NCBI GenBank assembly: GCA_963821495.1
Contig: CAWGEA010000004.1
Location: forward strand, 1-64,000
DNA from: AC-32 sp963821495
Lineage (GTDB): Bacteria > Actinomycetota > Thermoleophilia > Gaiellales > Gaiellaceae
DNA length: 64,000 nt
Reading direction: 5' to 3'
Below are positions 1-8,813 of the stretch, piece by piece. The position numbers and the translations under genes are program-made. The first letter of the stretch is position 1; the number at the start of each line of letters is the position of its first letter. The notes beneath the pieces were generated by a model. It did not search any database. It was not told the origin of the DNA and saw only the letters and a list, made by a program, of their open reading frames with translations.

Positions 1-135
1 CCAACCGCCGGCGGCGTTGCCGGTTGTGCCAAGTCCCTGTTCTATCCCAGGCTTCCGGATTCTCTAGCGTGCGCAAGGTATGGAGCTCGTTATGGAGCTT
101 TCAGGTTGAGACCGGCCCTTAGGAGGCACCTCGCA
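1..135. other. Left edge, no gene seen
   Basis: I see no coding region here. A TAGCGT box at 64-69 could be a -10 element for the gene that begins at 136. An in-frame eight-codon start-stop (ATG at 80, TGA at 107) lies between that box and the gene, but nothing else supports it as a translated leader. The left neighbour is outside the window. Confidence 0.4.
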
Positions 136-627
136 ATGGCTGAGAGGAAACCCGCAAAGAAGGGGACGCAGAAGTCCACCAAGGGCGCCACCGGCAAGGC
201 GTCCAAGGGATTCACCGAAGAGGAACGAGACGCGATGCGGGAGCGCGCCCAAGAGCTGAAGTCAGACGCGCGCCGCGGCCCAGGCGCGAGCAAGGCAGAC
301 GGGGAAGACGCCGTGCTCGAGAAGATCGCCGCGATGCCGGCGCCGGATCGCACCATGGCCGAGCGGCTCCATGCCATCGTCAAGGCCAGCGCGCCAGCCC
401 TCTCGCCGAGAACCTGGTACGGGATGCCCGCCTATGCCAAGGACGGCAAGGTCGTCTGCTTCTTCCAAAGCGCGCAGAAGTTCAAGACGAGGTACGCGAC
501 GTTCGGCTTCAGCGACAAGGCGAACCTCGACGAAGGCGCCATGTGGCCAACCGCCTTCGCTCTGACGGAGTTGACCGCCGCCGACGAGGCCCGGATCGCC
601 GCGCTCGTGAAGAAAGCGGTGAGCTGA
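136..627 (+). CDS. DUF1801 (YdhG-like) domain protein
   Basis: A 163-residue soluble protein. The first 30 residues are rich in Lys, Thr and Ser (KPAKKGTQKSTKG), probably a flexible basic tail. The remainder carries the DUF1801/YdhG fold signature, including WYGMPAYAKDGKVVCFF and the YATFGF stretch. Proteins of this family are small and poorly characterised, and some relatives have been described as iron-chaperone-like. The start is fixed by AGGAGG at 121-126, nine bases before ATG 136; an upstream start at 106 would be a weaker choice. Such genes often occur near YCII/DGPF-linked ECF sigma factors, as here. The family is clear; the function is unknown. Confidence 0.85.
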   Translation: MAERKPAKKGTQKSTKGATGKASKGFTEEERDAMRERAQELKSDARRGPGASKADGEDAVLEKIAAMPAPDRTMAERLHAIVKASAPALSPRTWYGMPAYAKDGKVVCFFQSAQKFKTRYATFGFSDKANLDEGAMWPTAFALTELTAADEARIAALVKKAVS

Positions 628-733
628 GGACTGCGCTCGCAGCGCTGAACCCGTGTCCCCTCGCTCGTCCCCCGTTCGTCTTAGGGACGACAAACCACAC
701 CCGAGCCGGTGTGACGAGCAAAGGAGGGAAGCC

Positions 734-1549
734 ATGCACGAGCGCAGGAAGATCGCGGTGGCCGGGGCGACCGGGAGGGTCGGCCGTCACGTAGTCGACG
801 TTCTCGAGTCCGGAGGCCACGTCGTGGTTCCGATGTCCCGCGCAAGCGGCGTCGACGTCATTACCGGGGACGGTCTGGCCGAGGCCCTGGCAGGCGTCGA
901 CTGCATCATCGACGCGGCCACCTGGCCCACGCCCGACCAGGAGGAGGCGACGGCGTTCTTCACCACCGCGACCCGGAACCTTCAAGAGAACGGCGAGCGA
1001 GCCGGGGTGCGGAGGATCGTCGTGGTGTCCATCATCGGTATCGACCGCTTCACCGGCGGGTATCAAGCAGCGAAGGTCGCCCACGAGCAGGCCATGTTGG
1101 CGGGCCCGATTCCGGTGCGGATACTGCGCGCCGCGCAGTTCCACGAGTTCGTCCCGGAGCTCCTCGACTGGGGCAGGCAGGGCGAGGTGAGCTACGTGCC
1201 GAAGATGCGCACGCAGCTTGTCGCCGCCAGAACCGTCGCGGAGGCGCTGGCCAACCTGGCCACCGGCCCCGAGGAATCCTCCGGAGCTCCGATCCCCGAG
1301 ATGGCCGGCCCTCAGGAGGAACGCCTCGCCGATATGGCGAGGCTCCTTGCAGCGCGGCTCGGCGACCCGGTGCGGATCGAGGAAGTGAGCAACCCGGCCG
1401 ACCCGGACAGCATCCGCTACGAGACGGGTGCCCTGCTCCCGGGCCCGGACGCGGTTTTCACCGGCCCGACGTTCGCGGAATGGCTCGACTGGGCAGCCGG
1501 CGTGCCCGAGACCGAGCAAGCGACACCGGTACCCGCCCGGTCGTCGTAG
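734..1549 (+). CDS. NmrA-like / SDR-type NAD(P)-binding oxidoreductase
   Basis: A 271-residue atypical short-chain dehydrogenase with an N-terminal Rossmann motif GATGRVG at residues 11-17, followed by a short acidic and hydrophobic body typical of NmrA-like NAD(P)H sensors and reductases. VVSIIGIDR and the YQAAKVAHE segment mark the family's central region; the Tyr-x3-Lys pair is retained here as YQAAK. No membrane segment. The start is set by AAGGAGGG at 721-728, just upstream of ATG 734; an in-frame start at 653 would add 27 non-conserved residues. It reads in the same direction as the YCII gene 31 bases downstream. Substrate unknown. Confidence 0.85.
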   Translation: MHERRKIAVAGATGRVGRHVVDVLESGGHVVVPMSRASGVDVITGDGLAEALAGVDCIIDAATWPTPDQEEATAFFTTATRNLQENGERAGVRRIVVVSIIGIDRFTGGYQAAKVAHEQAMLAGPIPVRILRAAQFHEFVPELLDWGRQGEVSYVPKMRTQLVAARTVAEALANLATGPEESSGAPIPEMAGPQEERLADMARLLAARLGDPVRIEEVSNPADPDSIRYETGALLPGPDAVFTGPTFAEWLDWAAGVPETEQATPVPARSS

Positions 1550-1580
1550 CCAAGACAATCCTGTTTCGAGGAGGCCGAAC

Positions 1581-1925
1581 ATGAAGTACGTACTGTTGAT
1601 CCATCCCGGCGAGGCCCGGGAGCGGGCCGAGCGTCTCGGCGAAGAGGAGCAGGCGCAGATCGTCCGCGAGTATCTCGCCCTCTCCGAGGAGCCGGGTGTC
1701 ATGACGGGTCATCAACTGCATCCCGCCGATACTGCGACCACCGTGCGAGTGCAGGATGGGCAGACCCTGACGACGGACGGCCCGTTCATCGAGGCGAAGG
1801 AGGCTCTGGGCGGGTTCATGCTCTACGAGGCCGACGACCTCGACGCGGCGATCCAGCTGGCCGCGAGGATCCCGGCTGCTCGCATGGGCGGAGCGGTCGA
1901 GGTGCGTCCGGTCGTGGAGCGCTAG
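1581..1925 (+). CDS. YCII-family (DGPF) protein
   Basis: A 114-residue protein of the YCII/DGPF family. MKYVLLIHPG opens the ferredoxin-like fold, and the signature DGPF lies at residues 66-69, followed by EAKEALGGF. DGPF proteins are typically encoded beside ECF sigma factors of the ECF42 group. The biochemical role is unproven; related YCII proteins carry a His-Asp pair suggestive of small-molecule catalysis. GAGGAGG precedes ATG 1581. The stop is almost immediately followed by the ECF sigma factor, so the two are probably one transcript. Confidence 0.92.
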   Translation: MKYVLLIHPGEARERAERLGEEEQAQIVREYLALSEEPGVMTGHQLHPADTATTVRVQDGQTLTTDGPFIEAKEALGGFMLYEADDLDAAIQLAARIPAARMGGAVEVRPVVER

Positions 1926-1965
1926 GACGTCTATCGAGCGGATCTTCCGCGACGAGTGGGGGCGG

Positions 1966-3093
1966 TTGATCGCCACCCTGGTCGGGTCCTTCGGCGATTT
2001 CGACCTCGCCGAGGAGGCGGCCCAGGATGCCTTCGCGGTCGCGGCCGAACGCTGGCACCGCGAGGGCGTTCCGGCAAATCCAGGCGCGTGGCTGGTGACG
2101 ACGGCGCGCAACCGAGCGATCGACCGCCTCCGCCGCGACCGCAGGCTCGCCGCGAAGACGCGCCTGCTCGAAGTTCCGGAGGCCGTGGAGGACGAGATAG
2201 ACGACACGCCCTTTCCCGACGAGCGGCTCGAGCTGATCTTCACCTGCTGCCATCCGGCGCTTGCGCTCGAGGCACAGGTCGCCCTTACCCTGCGCGCGCT
2301 CGGTGGCCTGACCACCGAGGACATCGCCCGGTCGTTCCTGGTTCCTGAGGAGACGATGAAGCGCCGGCTCTCGCGCGCCAAGCGAAAGATCAGGGACGCC
2401 GGCATACCCTTCGCCATTCCCGCCGACCACCTCCTCCCGGAGCGGCTGGGCGCCGTGCTCGCGGTCGTCTATCTGATCTTCAACGAGGGCTACGGCGGCC
2501 GAGTCGACCTCGCGGCGGAGGCACTTCGGCTCGGGGTCGCGCTCGCAGAGCTGATGCCGGACGAGCCGGAGGTGCACGGCCTGCTGGCGCTGATGCTCCT
2601 CGACGACGCGCGCCGCGACGCACGCTTCGACGCCGGGGAGCTCGTGCTGCTTGCCGACCAGGACCGCTCACGTTGGGACGCCGCCAAGATCGCCCACGGG
2701 CGTGACGCGCTCGAACGTGCCTTCGCCCTGCAGGGCCGCGGTGTGTACGTCATTCAGGCCGCGATCGCGTCCTTGCACACCGAGGAGCCACGGGACTGGC
2801 CCCAGATCGCGGCCCTGTACGGCGAGCTCGTCCAGTTGAGCGGCTCCGCGGTCGTCGAGCTGAACCGCGCGATTGCCGTGGCCGAGACGGACGGGGCCAA
2901 AGCCGGCCTCACCCTCGTCGACCGGCTCGACCTCGACGGCTACCAGTACTTCCACTCGACGCGCGCCGACCTGCTCCGGCGGCTGGGCCGCGCCGACGAG
3001 GCGCGAACGGAGTACGAGCGTGCGCTCCGGCTTGCGCAGGCCGAGCCCGAGCGCCGCTTCCTCCAGCGGCGCGTGGCCGAAGTCAGCCGCTAG
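1966..3093 (+). CDS. ECF sigma factor, ECF42-like (DUF6596 C-terminal domain)
   Basis: A 375-residue RNA polymerase sigma factor with regions sigma2 (DLAEEAAQDAF) and sigma4 (TLRALGGLTTEDIARSFLV, then RLSRAKRKIRDAG), followed by the long C-terminal TPR-like extension (YLIFNEGYGG, LLALMLLDDARR) that defines ECF42. It directs transcription of a small regulon, usually including DGPF proteins. The conserved sigma2 start (IERIFRDEWGRL, from 1933) lies upstream of the only recognised in-frame start, TTG 1966. No ATG or GTG is available in that frame between 1861 and 1966. So the true start is unclear: a non-standard codon, or a sequence error, may be involved. No anti-sigma gene is present, as is usual for this group. 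Confidence 0.9.
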   Translation: MIATLVGSFGDFDLAEEAAQDAFAVAAERWHREGVPANPGAWLVTTARNRAIDRLRRDRRLAAKTRLLEVPEAVEDEIDDTPFPDERLELIFTCCHPALALEAQVALTLRALGGLTTEDIARSFLVPEETMKRRLSRAKRKIRDAGIPFAIPADHLLPERLGAVLAVVYLIFNEGYGGRVDLAAEALRLGVALAELMPDEPEVHGLLALMLLDDARRDARFDAGELVLLADQDRSRWDAAKIAHGRDALERAFALQGRGVYVIQAAIASLHTEEPRDWPQIAALYGELVQLSGSAVVELNRAIAVAETDGAKAGLTLVDRLDLDGYQYFHSTRADLLRRLGRADEARTEYERALRLAQAEPERRFLQRRVAEVSR

Positions 3094-3135
3094 CCGCGCC
3101 GCCCTCGGTGAGAGGTGTCCCCTGGGGCGCCTGGT

Positions 3136-3159
3136 GTTCGTCGTCATGACGAGACGAAC
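3136..3159. promoter_or_regulatory. Inverted repeat upstream of the DHA2 exporter
   Basis: A perfect 12-base palindrome TCGTCATGACGA (3141-3152) is nested between GTTCGTC and GACGAAC arms (3136-3142, 3153-3159). It lies 27 bases before the exporter's ATG, a typical place for a TetR- or MarR-type operator. No regulator gene of that type is adjacent. Seen in sequence; the function is inferred. Confidence 0.45.
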
Positions 3160-3185
3160 TCTCGAACCGAAAGCGAGGCCCAGTC

Positions 3186-4667
3186 ATGAACGAATCGTCC
3201 CTTCCCGAAGCCGCAGCGTCGAGACTGTCGTCGCGGCGTGGCGTCGCGATCCTGCTCCTGCTCAGCATCGTCCAGTTCATGGACGTGCTCGACGCGTCGA
3301 TCCTGAACATCGCCCTGCCGTCGATCAAGAGCGACCTCGGCTTCAGCCAGCAGAGCCTGCAGTGGGTCGTGAACGGCTACATCCTCACCTACGGCGGGTT
3401 CCTGCTGCTCGGCGGCCGGATGGCCGACCTGCTCGGACGCCGGCTCGTCCTCGTGACCGGCCTGGTCGTCTTCGCCGGCTCGTCGCTGCTGGGCGGTCTG
3501 TCCCACAGTAGCTCGTTGCTCATCGGCGCTCGCTTCGCGCAGGGCGTCGGGGCCGCGATGCTCTCGCCCGCCGCACTGTCGACCCTCACCAGCACCTTCC
3601 GTTCGACCCGCGACCGCAACACCGCGCTCGGCGTGTGGGCGGCTGTGTCGGGAATCGGCGGCGCCGTCGGCGTCCTGTTCGGCGGCCTGCTCACGGAAGG
3701 GCCCGGGTGGCGCTGGGTGCTGTTCATCAATGTCCCCTTCAGCACGATCGCCTTCGTCGGCGCCTTCGTCCTGCTGGAGCGCGAACGGATTCGCGCGAGC
3801 CGGCTGGCGAACTTCGACGCCCTCGGAGCGTTCCTCGTGACCGGCGGGATGCTGCTGCTCGTCTACTCGCTGGTGAAGGCACCCGACGTCGGCTGGGGTG
3901 CGGCGCGCACGATCGCAGGGCTCGCCGGCTCGGCAGTGCTCCTCGCCGGGTTCGTCGTCAACGAGCTGCGGGTGCGCAACCCGCTCGTCCCGTTGTCGAT
4001 CCTGCGCGTCAAGGGAGTGGCCGCCGCGGACGCGACGCAGATGGTGGCCCTGGCCGGCTTCCTGCCGATGTTCTTCTTCCTGACGCTCTACATGCAGACC
4101 GTGCTCGGCTACTCGCCGATCCAGACCGGTGTCGCCTACCTGCCGCTGACGGGTGGCTTCATCATCGCGGCGAGCATCTCGTCCCAGCTGTTCGCGCGCG
4201 TCGGCACCAAGCCGGTTGTCGTGCTCGGCACGGTGATCTCAGCGGCCGGGCTCTACTGGCTCTCGCGGGTTCCGGTCGACGGCTCGTACGTCTCGGACAT
4301 CCTGCCCGGCCTCCTGACCGTCTCGATCGGCATGGGCGGCGTCTTCACCGGACTGACCACGGCGGCCAATGCCGGCGTCGACCAGGACAAGGCCGGTCTC
4401 GCCGCAGGGCTGCTCAACACCGGTCAGCAGCTCGGTGCCGCGCTCGGGCTGGCGATCCTCTCGGCGATCGCGACCGCACAGACGCAGTCGGTCTTGCACG
4501 CCGGGGAGGAAAGTGTCGCCCAGGCGGCGACGCACGGCTACCAGCGGGCACTCCTCGTGGGCGCCTTCATCGTCCTCGCGGCGACGGCCGTCGCCCTCTC
4601 GACGCCCAACAGCCGGCAGACGACCATGGTGGTCGAGGAAGAGCCGGCGCTCGACCTCGCGGCCTAG
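3186..4667 (+). CDS. DHA2-family MFS multidrug exporter
   Basis: A 493-residue major facilitator with about 14 membrane segments, the DHA2 (EmrB/QacA) topology. Motif C-like and motif A-like stretches are visible: QFMDVLDASILNIALPSIK in the first helix, RMADLLGRR in the loop between helices 2 and 3, and a Gly/Ala-rich helix 5 (GGAVGVLFGGLL). Such proteins use the proton gradient to export drugs or cationic compounds through the inner membrane. It follows the ECF sigma gene after 92 bases that contain an inverted repeat. It is a close paralogue of the exporters starting at 32877 and 41201. The transported compound cannot be told from sequence. Confidence 0.93.
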   Translation: MNESSLPEAAASRLSSRRGVAILLLLSIVQFMDVLDASILNIALPSIKSDLGFSQQSLQWVVNGYILTYGGFLLLGGRMADLLGRRLVLVTGLVVFAGSSLLGGLSHSSSLLIGARFAQGVGAAMLSPAALSTLTSTFRSTRDRNTALGVWAAVSGIGGAVGVLFGGLLTEGPGWRWVLFINVPFSTIAFVGAFVLLERERIRASRLANFDALGAFLVTGGMLLLVYSLVKAPDVGWGAARTIAGLAGSAVLLAGFVVNELRVRNPLVPLSILRVKGVAAADATQMVALAGFLPMFFFLTLYMQTVLGYSPIQTGVAYLPLTGGFIIAASISSQLFARVGTKPVVVLGTVISAAGLYWLSRVPVDGSYVSDILPGLLTVSIGMGGVFTGLTTAANAGVDQDKAGLAAGLLNTGQQLGAALGLAILSAIATAQTQSVLHAGEESVAQAATHGYQRALLVGAFIVLAATAVALSTPNSRQTTMVVEEEPALDLAA

Positions 4668-4672
4668 ACACC

Positions 4673-4706
4673 GCGGGAGGGAGCCGCGCGAGCGGCTCCC
4701 TCCCGC
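4673..4706. terminator. Bidirectional terminator hairpin
   Basis: A perfect 15-bp stem (4673-4687 with 4692-4706) closed by a GCGA tetraloop at 4688-4691. It sits between two convergent genes, the MFS exporter and the GH15 enzyme. There is no U-tract on either side, as is common in GC-rich actinobacteria. Confidence 0.85.
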
Positions 4707-4723
4707 TCACGAGTCGCAGGCGC

Positions 4724-6529
4724 TCACCCGAGCTGGCGATCCAAGTTGTAGGCGGCGCTGATGAGCGCCAGGTGCGTGAAGGCCTGGGGGAAGTTGCCGA
4801 GCTGCTCGCCCGTCGGCCCGATCTCCTCCGAGTACAGCCCGACGTGGTTCGCGTAGGTGAGCATCTTCTCGAAGGCCAGCCGCGCCTCGTCGAGCCGCCC
4901 CGCTCGGGCGAGCGCCTCCACCCACCAAAAAGAACACAGCGAGAAGGTCGCCTCCTCGCCGGCGAGCCCGTCTGGCGACGCGTCCACGTTGTAGCGGTAG
5001 ACGAGGCTGTCGGAGACCAGCTCCGCGCTGATGGCGTCGAGCGTCGAGATCCAGCGCGGGTCGGTGGGAGCGATGAACTTGCACAGGGGCATGAGCAGCA
5101 GGGAGGCATCGAGCACGTCGCTGTCGTAGTGCTGGACGAACGCGCGGCGGCCCTCGTGCCAGCCGCGCTCCATGATCTGGTTGTAGATGCGGTCCCGGAC
5201 CGCCACCCAGCGGCCGATGTCGGCTGGGAGGCCGCGCTGGCGGGCGATCCGGATCGCGCGCTCGACCGCCACCCAGCTCATCAGCCGGGAGTACGTGTAG
5301 TCCCGGCGGCCGCCGCGGGTCTCCCAGATTCCCTCGTCGGGCTGGTCCCAGTGTTCGATCAGCCACTCGAGGTTGCGGGTGAGCCCCATCCAGCCGTCGT
5401 GGTAGATGGGCAGCCCGTACTTGTTGCAGAGGTAGACGGAGTCCATCAGCTCGCCGTAGATGTCGAGCTGCAGCTGGGTCGCCGCCCGGTTGCCGATTCG
5501 CACCGGCGCCGAGTCCATGTAGCCCGCCAGGTGCGAGAGCTCCTCCTCGGGCAGGTCTTCGCGCCCGTCGATGCCGTACACGACCTGCAGCGGGCCCGAC
5601 TCGCGTTCGGCCGTATGGCGGAAGCGCCCCTCCAGCCACCCCATGAATGCGCCGGCCTCCTCGGTGAATCCGAGCCTGAGCAGCGCGTAGAGCGAGAAGG
5701 CAGCGTCGCGCATCCACGTGTAGCGGTAGTCCCAGTTGCGTGCGCCGCCGAGCTCCTCCGGCAGGCTGGTGGTGGGAGCGGCGACGATCGCGCCGGTGGG
5801 CGCGTACGTGAGCAGCTTGAGTGTGAGCGCCGAGCGATGCACCATCTCGCGCCAGCGTCCGCTGTAGCGCGAGCGGCGTAGCCAGCGCCGCCAGAACGCC
5901 ACGGTGGCGTCGAACTCGGCGACGATCTCGGCATCGGCGTACGGCACCGGCGCCTCCCCGGGCTCGACGCGGTCCAGGACGAAGGTGGCCATCTCGCCGG
6001 CCCGGAGGACGAGCCGCGCGCGGACGTCGCTCCCGTCGACGATCTCGAGCGGGCAAGGCGTCGAGAGGCTGAGCCCCAGCTCGGGGGAGTGGAAGAGCGC
6101 ACCGTGCGGGGTGAGCGCGACCTCGTGGCGGGCGCGCGCGTAGTCGAAGCGCGGGGCGACGTCGACGACGAAGCTGATCTGCCCGCGGACGGCGAGTACC
6201 CGGCGGATGATGCGATGGCGGTGCGCCGCCTCGCCGCTGCGCGCCGGGGGCATGAAGTCCTGCACCTCACCCACTCCGTCGGGCATCAGGAAGCGCGTGA
6301 TGAGGACGTTGGTGTCCGGGAGGTAGAGCTGCTTGGAGCTCCAACCTTCACAGTCGGGCGAGATGCGGAACAGGCCCCCGCGGTCGGCGTCGAGGATCGC
6401 CGCGAAGACGCTCGGCGAGTCGAACCGCGGGCAGCAGTACCAGTCGATCGTTCCGTCGGTGCCCACGAGCGCGACGGTGTGCAGGTCGCCGATCAGGCCG
6501 TGCTCGGCGATGGGCAGGTAGCGCGACAT
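4724..6529 (-). CDS. GH15-family glucanohydrolase (glucoamylase/trehalase-like)
   Basis: A 601-residue glycoside hydrolase of family 15. The N-terminal beta-rich domain begins IAEHGLIGD and includes GTIDWYCCPRFDSP, typical of bacterial GH15 proteins. The (alpha/alpha)6 barrel carries ARNWDYRYTWMRDAAF, the conserved substrate-site motif, and a C-terminal TGEQLGNFPQAFTH segment. Actinobacterial members hydrolyse trehalose or alpha-glucan ends; the sequence alone does not decide which. No signal peptide, so probably cytoplasmic. ATG 6529 was chosen because the family's conserved N-terminus begins there; the reading frame stays open further upstream without conservation. It converges with the exporter across a terminator. 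Confidence 0.93.
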   Translation of the reverse strand: MSRYLPIAEHGLIGDLHTVALVGTDGTIDWYCCPRFDSPSVFAAILDADRGGLFRISPDCEGWSSKQLYLPDTNVLITRFLMPDGVGEVQDFMPPARSGEAAHRHRIIRRVLAVRGQISFVVDVAPRFDYARARHEVALTPHGALFHSPELGLSLSTPCPLEIVDGSDVRARLVLRAGEMATFVLDRVEPGEAPVPYADAEIVAEFDATVAFWRRWLRRSRYSGRWREMVHRSALTLKLLTYAPTGAIVAAPTTSLPEELGGARNWDYRYTWMRDAAFSLYALLRLGFTEEAGAFMGWLEGRFRHTAERESGPLQVVYGIDGREDLPEEELSHLAGYMDSAPVRIGNRAATQLQLDIYGELMDSVYLCNKYGLPIYHDGWMGLTRNLEWLIEHWDQPDEGIWETRGGRRDYTYSRLMSWVAVERAIRIARQRGLPADIGRWVAVRDRIYNQIMERGWHEGRRAFVQHYDSDVLDASLLLMPLCKFIAPTDPRWISTLDAISAELVSDSLVYRYNVDASPDGLAGEEATFSLCSFWWVEALARAGRLDEARLAFEKMLTYANHVGLYSEEIGPTGEQLGNFPQAFTHLALISAAYNLDRQLG

Positions 6530-6548
6530 CGGCGAGCGTCCCGCCCGC

Positions 6549-7620
6549 CTAGGGCACGAGCACGAGCTTTCCCTTCGCCGCCGAGCTCTCCAGCAGCTCG
6601 TGCGCGCGGCGTGCATCCGACAGCGGCAGGCGCTCGGCCACGACCGGGTGGATCTTATCCTGACGCAGCAGCTCGAGGAGCACGAGGAAATCCTCCCGGA
6701 ACCACTCCGGGTCGCGGGGGCCCCCACCCACGGGAAGCGGTCGGCGAGCGCCCCGGGGAATCACCTGGTGGCCTTCGCGCAGCTTCTGGATCCGGTAGGC
6801 GGACACCCGCCGGCGGGGCGAGAGCAGGCCCCAGAGCGCGACGGTCGCGGTCGCCGCGTACCACTCGATCCACCCTCGCCAGCTCCTGTGCCCGTGCGAG
6901 ATGCGTGGAGGAGTGGCCGTAGACGACCAGCCGGCCGCCGGGCCGCAGCGCGCGGAAGGAGCGCAGCGACAGCGCGCCGCCGAGCCCGTCGAGCACGACG
7001 TCCACGCCCTTGCCGGGGAGCCCGCGCACCCGCGCCAGGAAGTCCTCGTTGCGGTAGTCGATCGCCACCGCGCCGAGCCGCTCGACCGCGGCACGGTCGC
7101 GAGCTGAACAGGTCCCGTAGAGGCGAAGCCCGGCCACCGCGCCGAGCTCGAGCACCGCGGTGCCCACCCTGCCGGCCGCGCCGTGCACGAGCACCGTCTC
7201 GCCGCGCTCGACCTTCGCCGTCCGGTGCAGCAGCTGGTAGGCCGTCATGTAGATGAACACGAGGCTCACGACCTCGGCCGGGTCGAGGTCCTCGGGCACC
7301 TCGACCGCGTTCGCCTCCGGCACGCAGACGCGCTCCGCGTCGGCGCCCCACACCGTCAGCGCGCCGATGCGGTCTCCCACGCGCAGCCGCGAGCAGCCCG
7401 GGCCGAGCTCCTCGACGACGCCGACGAGCTCGTAGCCGGGCGTGAACGGCGGCTTCGGCACGCCGAGGTAGGTGCCCGCGCGCAGCATTGCGTCGGTGTA
7501 GGACACGCCGGCTGCCAGAACCCTGACGCGGACCTCGCCCGGACCCGGCCGGGGATCGTCCTCCTCGACCACCCTCAAGACCTCGGGCCCGCCGAAGTGA
7601 TCGACGACGACTCGCTTCAT
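6549..7620 (-). pseudogene. Zinc-free MDR-type quinone oxidoreductase, frameshifted
   Basis: A medium-chain dehydrogenase/reductase of quinone oxidoreductase type, NADPH-dependent. From ATG 7620 one frame encodes the GroES-like domain (PPFTPGYELVGVVEELGPG) and the Rossmann motif HGAAGRVG up to RPGGRLVVYG. The C-terminal end (PEWFREDFLVLLELL through KGKLVLVP) is in a different frame that stops at 6549. The switch falls near 6880-6920, and the gene span is one base more than a multiple of three. A single indel, in the organism or the assembly, explains this. With it repaired the protein is about 356 residues, normal length. It lies 19 bases downstream of the GH15 start, perhaps the same transcript. 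Confidence 0.8.
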
Positions 7621-7871
7621 GCGGGCTGACATACGCCGCAGTGCCCGTGCGGGCATCCGGTCCTTTCCGCAGGCTCGATCAGTACAAAACCGCAACTGAT
7701 GGACGCCCGCTCGGCCGGCACCGGTGTCGAGGCGTTGCACGCGATGTTCGCTGACGAATGATTCCCTCCGGCCGCTACGCAGGCGAACGGCGATCCGGTG
7801 CCAGTGCGCAGGTCGCGAGGATCGCGCCTGTGCTCGTGACCTGACCGTCGATCAGCCGCAGCGGCCGCGCG

Positions 7872-7877
7872 TACGCT
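7872..7877 (+). promoter_or_regulatory. -10 element TACGCT, leaderless start
   Basis: TACGCT ends six bases before the GTG of the CDF gene, so transcription would begin at or near the start codon. The same arrangement is repeated at about ten other genes in this window. Confidence 0.6.
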
Positions 7878-7883
7878 GGTCGC

Positions 7884-8813
7884 GTGGAGGAACTCGCTTC
7901 GCGGCGGCGCCTGCTGACCAGGCTGATGCTGCTCTCCGTCGCGGCGGGGCTCGCCACGATCGCGCTGAAGATGCTCGCCTGGCAGCTGACCGGGTCGACC
8001 GGGCTGCTCTCCGACGCGCTCGAGTCGATCGTCAACCTCGCCGCGGCGGTAATCGCGCTCGTCGTCGTGCGCTGGGCGACCTTGCCGCCCGACGAGGAGC
8101 ACATGTACGGCCACGAGAAGGCCGAGTACTTCTCGGCCGGCGTCGAGGGCGGCCTGATCGTGGTCGCCGCCGGCCTGATCGGCTGGGTCGCCATCCGGCG
8201 CCTCCTCCACCCGGTCGCGCTCGAAGACGTCGGCGTCGGCCTCGCGGTCTCGGCCGCTGCGTCGGTCGTCAACCTGGCGGTCGGGCTCACGCTCGTCGGT
8301 GCCGGCCGCCGCCACCGTTCGATCACCGTCGAGGCCGACGGCCGACACCTGCTCACGGACGTCTGGACCTCGGTCGGCGTCATCGTCGGCGTCGCGGTCG
8401 TCGCGCTCACCGGCTGGGAACGCCTCGATCCGTTGATCGCGCTTGCCGTTGCCGCGAACATCGTCTTCACCGGCACCACCCTGGTCCGCCGTTCGAGCGG
8501 CGGCCTGATGGACCGCGCTCTCCCCGCCGCGGAACGTTCGGGGCTCGAACGGGCTCTTCAGCCGTACCGCAGCCAGGGAGTCGTCTTCCACGCGCTCCGC
8601 AACCGACAGGCCGGGCGCCGCTCCTTCGTCTCGATGCACGTGCTCGTCCCCGGCAGCTGGACGGTCCAGCAAGGACACGAACTGCTGGAACGCGTCGAGG
8701 CCGACGTCCGCGCGGCAGTTCCTCACAGCACCGTCTTCACCCACATCGAGCCGGTCGAGGAGGCAAGCTCCTTCGACGACACGACGCTCGACCGCATCGA
8801 CGAATCGGACTAG
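7884..8813 (+). CDS. Cation diffusion facilitator (CDF) metal exporter
   Basis: A 309-residue CDF-family transporter that exchanges divalent metal (Zn, Mn, Fe or Co) for protons at the inner membrane. Six membrane segments are followed by a cytoplasmic metal-sensing domain. Metal-site signatures are visible in helix 2 (SDALESIVN), the loop HMYGHEKAEYF, and helix 5 (EADGRHLLTDVW). Asp and His residues at these sites are intact. GTG 7884 follows TACGCT by six bases and there is no Shine-Dalgarno sequence, so a leaderless transcript is likely. Its last 77 bases overlap the convergent antiporter gene. The specific metal cannot be assigned. Confidence 0.92.
   Translation: MEELASRRRLLTRLMLLSVAAGLATIALKMLAWQLTGSTGLLSDALESIVNLAAAVIALVVVRWATLPPDEEHMYGHEKAEYFSAGVEGGLIVVAAGLIGWVAIRRLLHPVALEDVGVGLAVSAAASVVNLAVGLTLVGAGRRHRSITVEADGRHLLTDVWTSVGVIVGVAVVALTGWERLDPLIALAVAANIVFTGTTLVRRSSGGLMDRALPAAERSGLERALQPYRSQGVVFHALRNRQAGRRSFVSMHVLVPGSWTVQQGHELLERVEADVRAAVPHSTVFTHIEPVEEASSFDDTTLDRIDESD

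Noticed and set aside
653..733. N-terminal extension of the NmrA-like protein from an upstream start at 653
   Set aside because: AAGGAGGG directly before ATG 734 and the conserved Rossmann strand right after it fix the later start; the extension is not conserved-looking.
3635..5881. A long plus-strand frame of about 750 codons
   Set aside because: It overlaps the exporter and GH15 genes in other frames, is Arg-, Ala- and Pro-rich, and has no recognisable domain.
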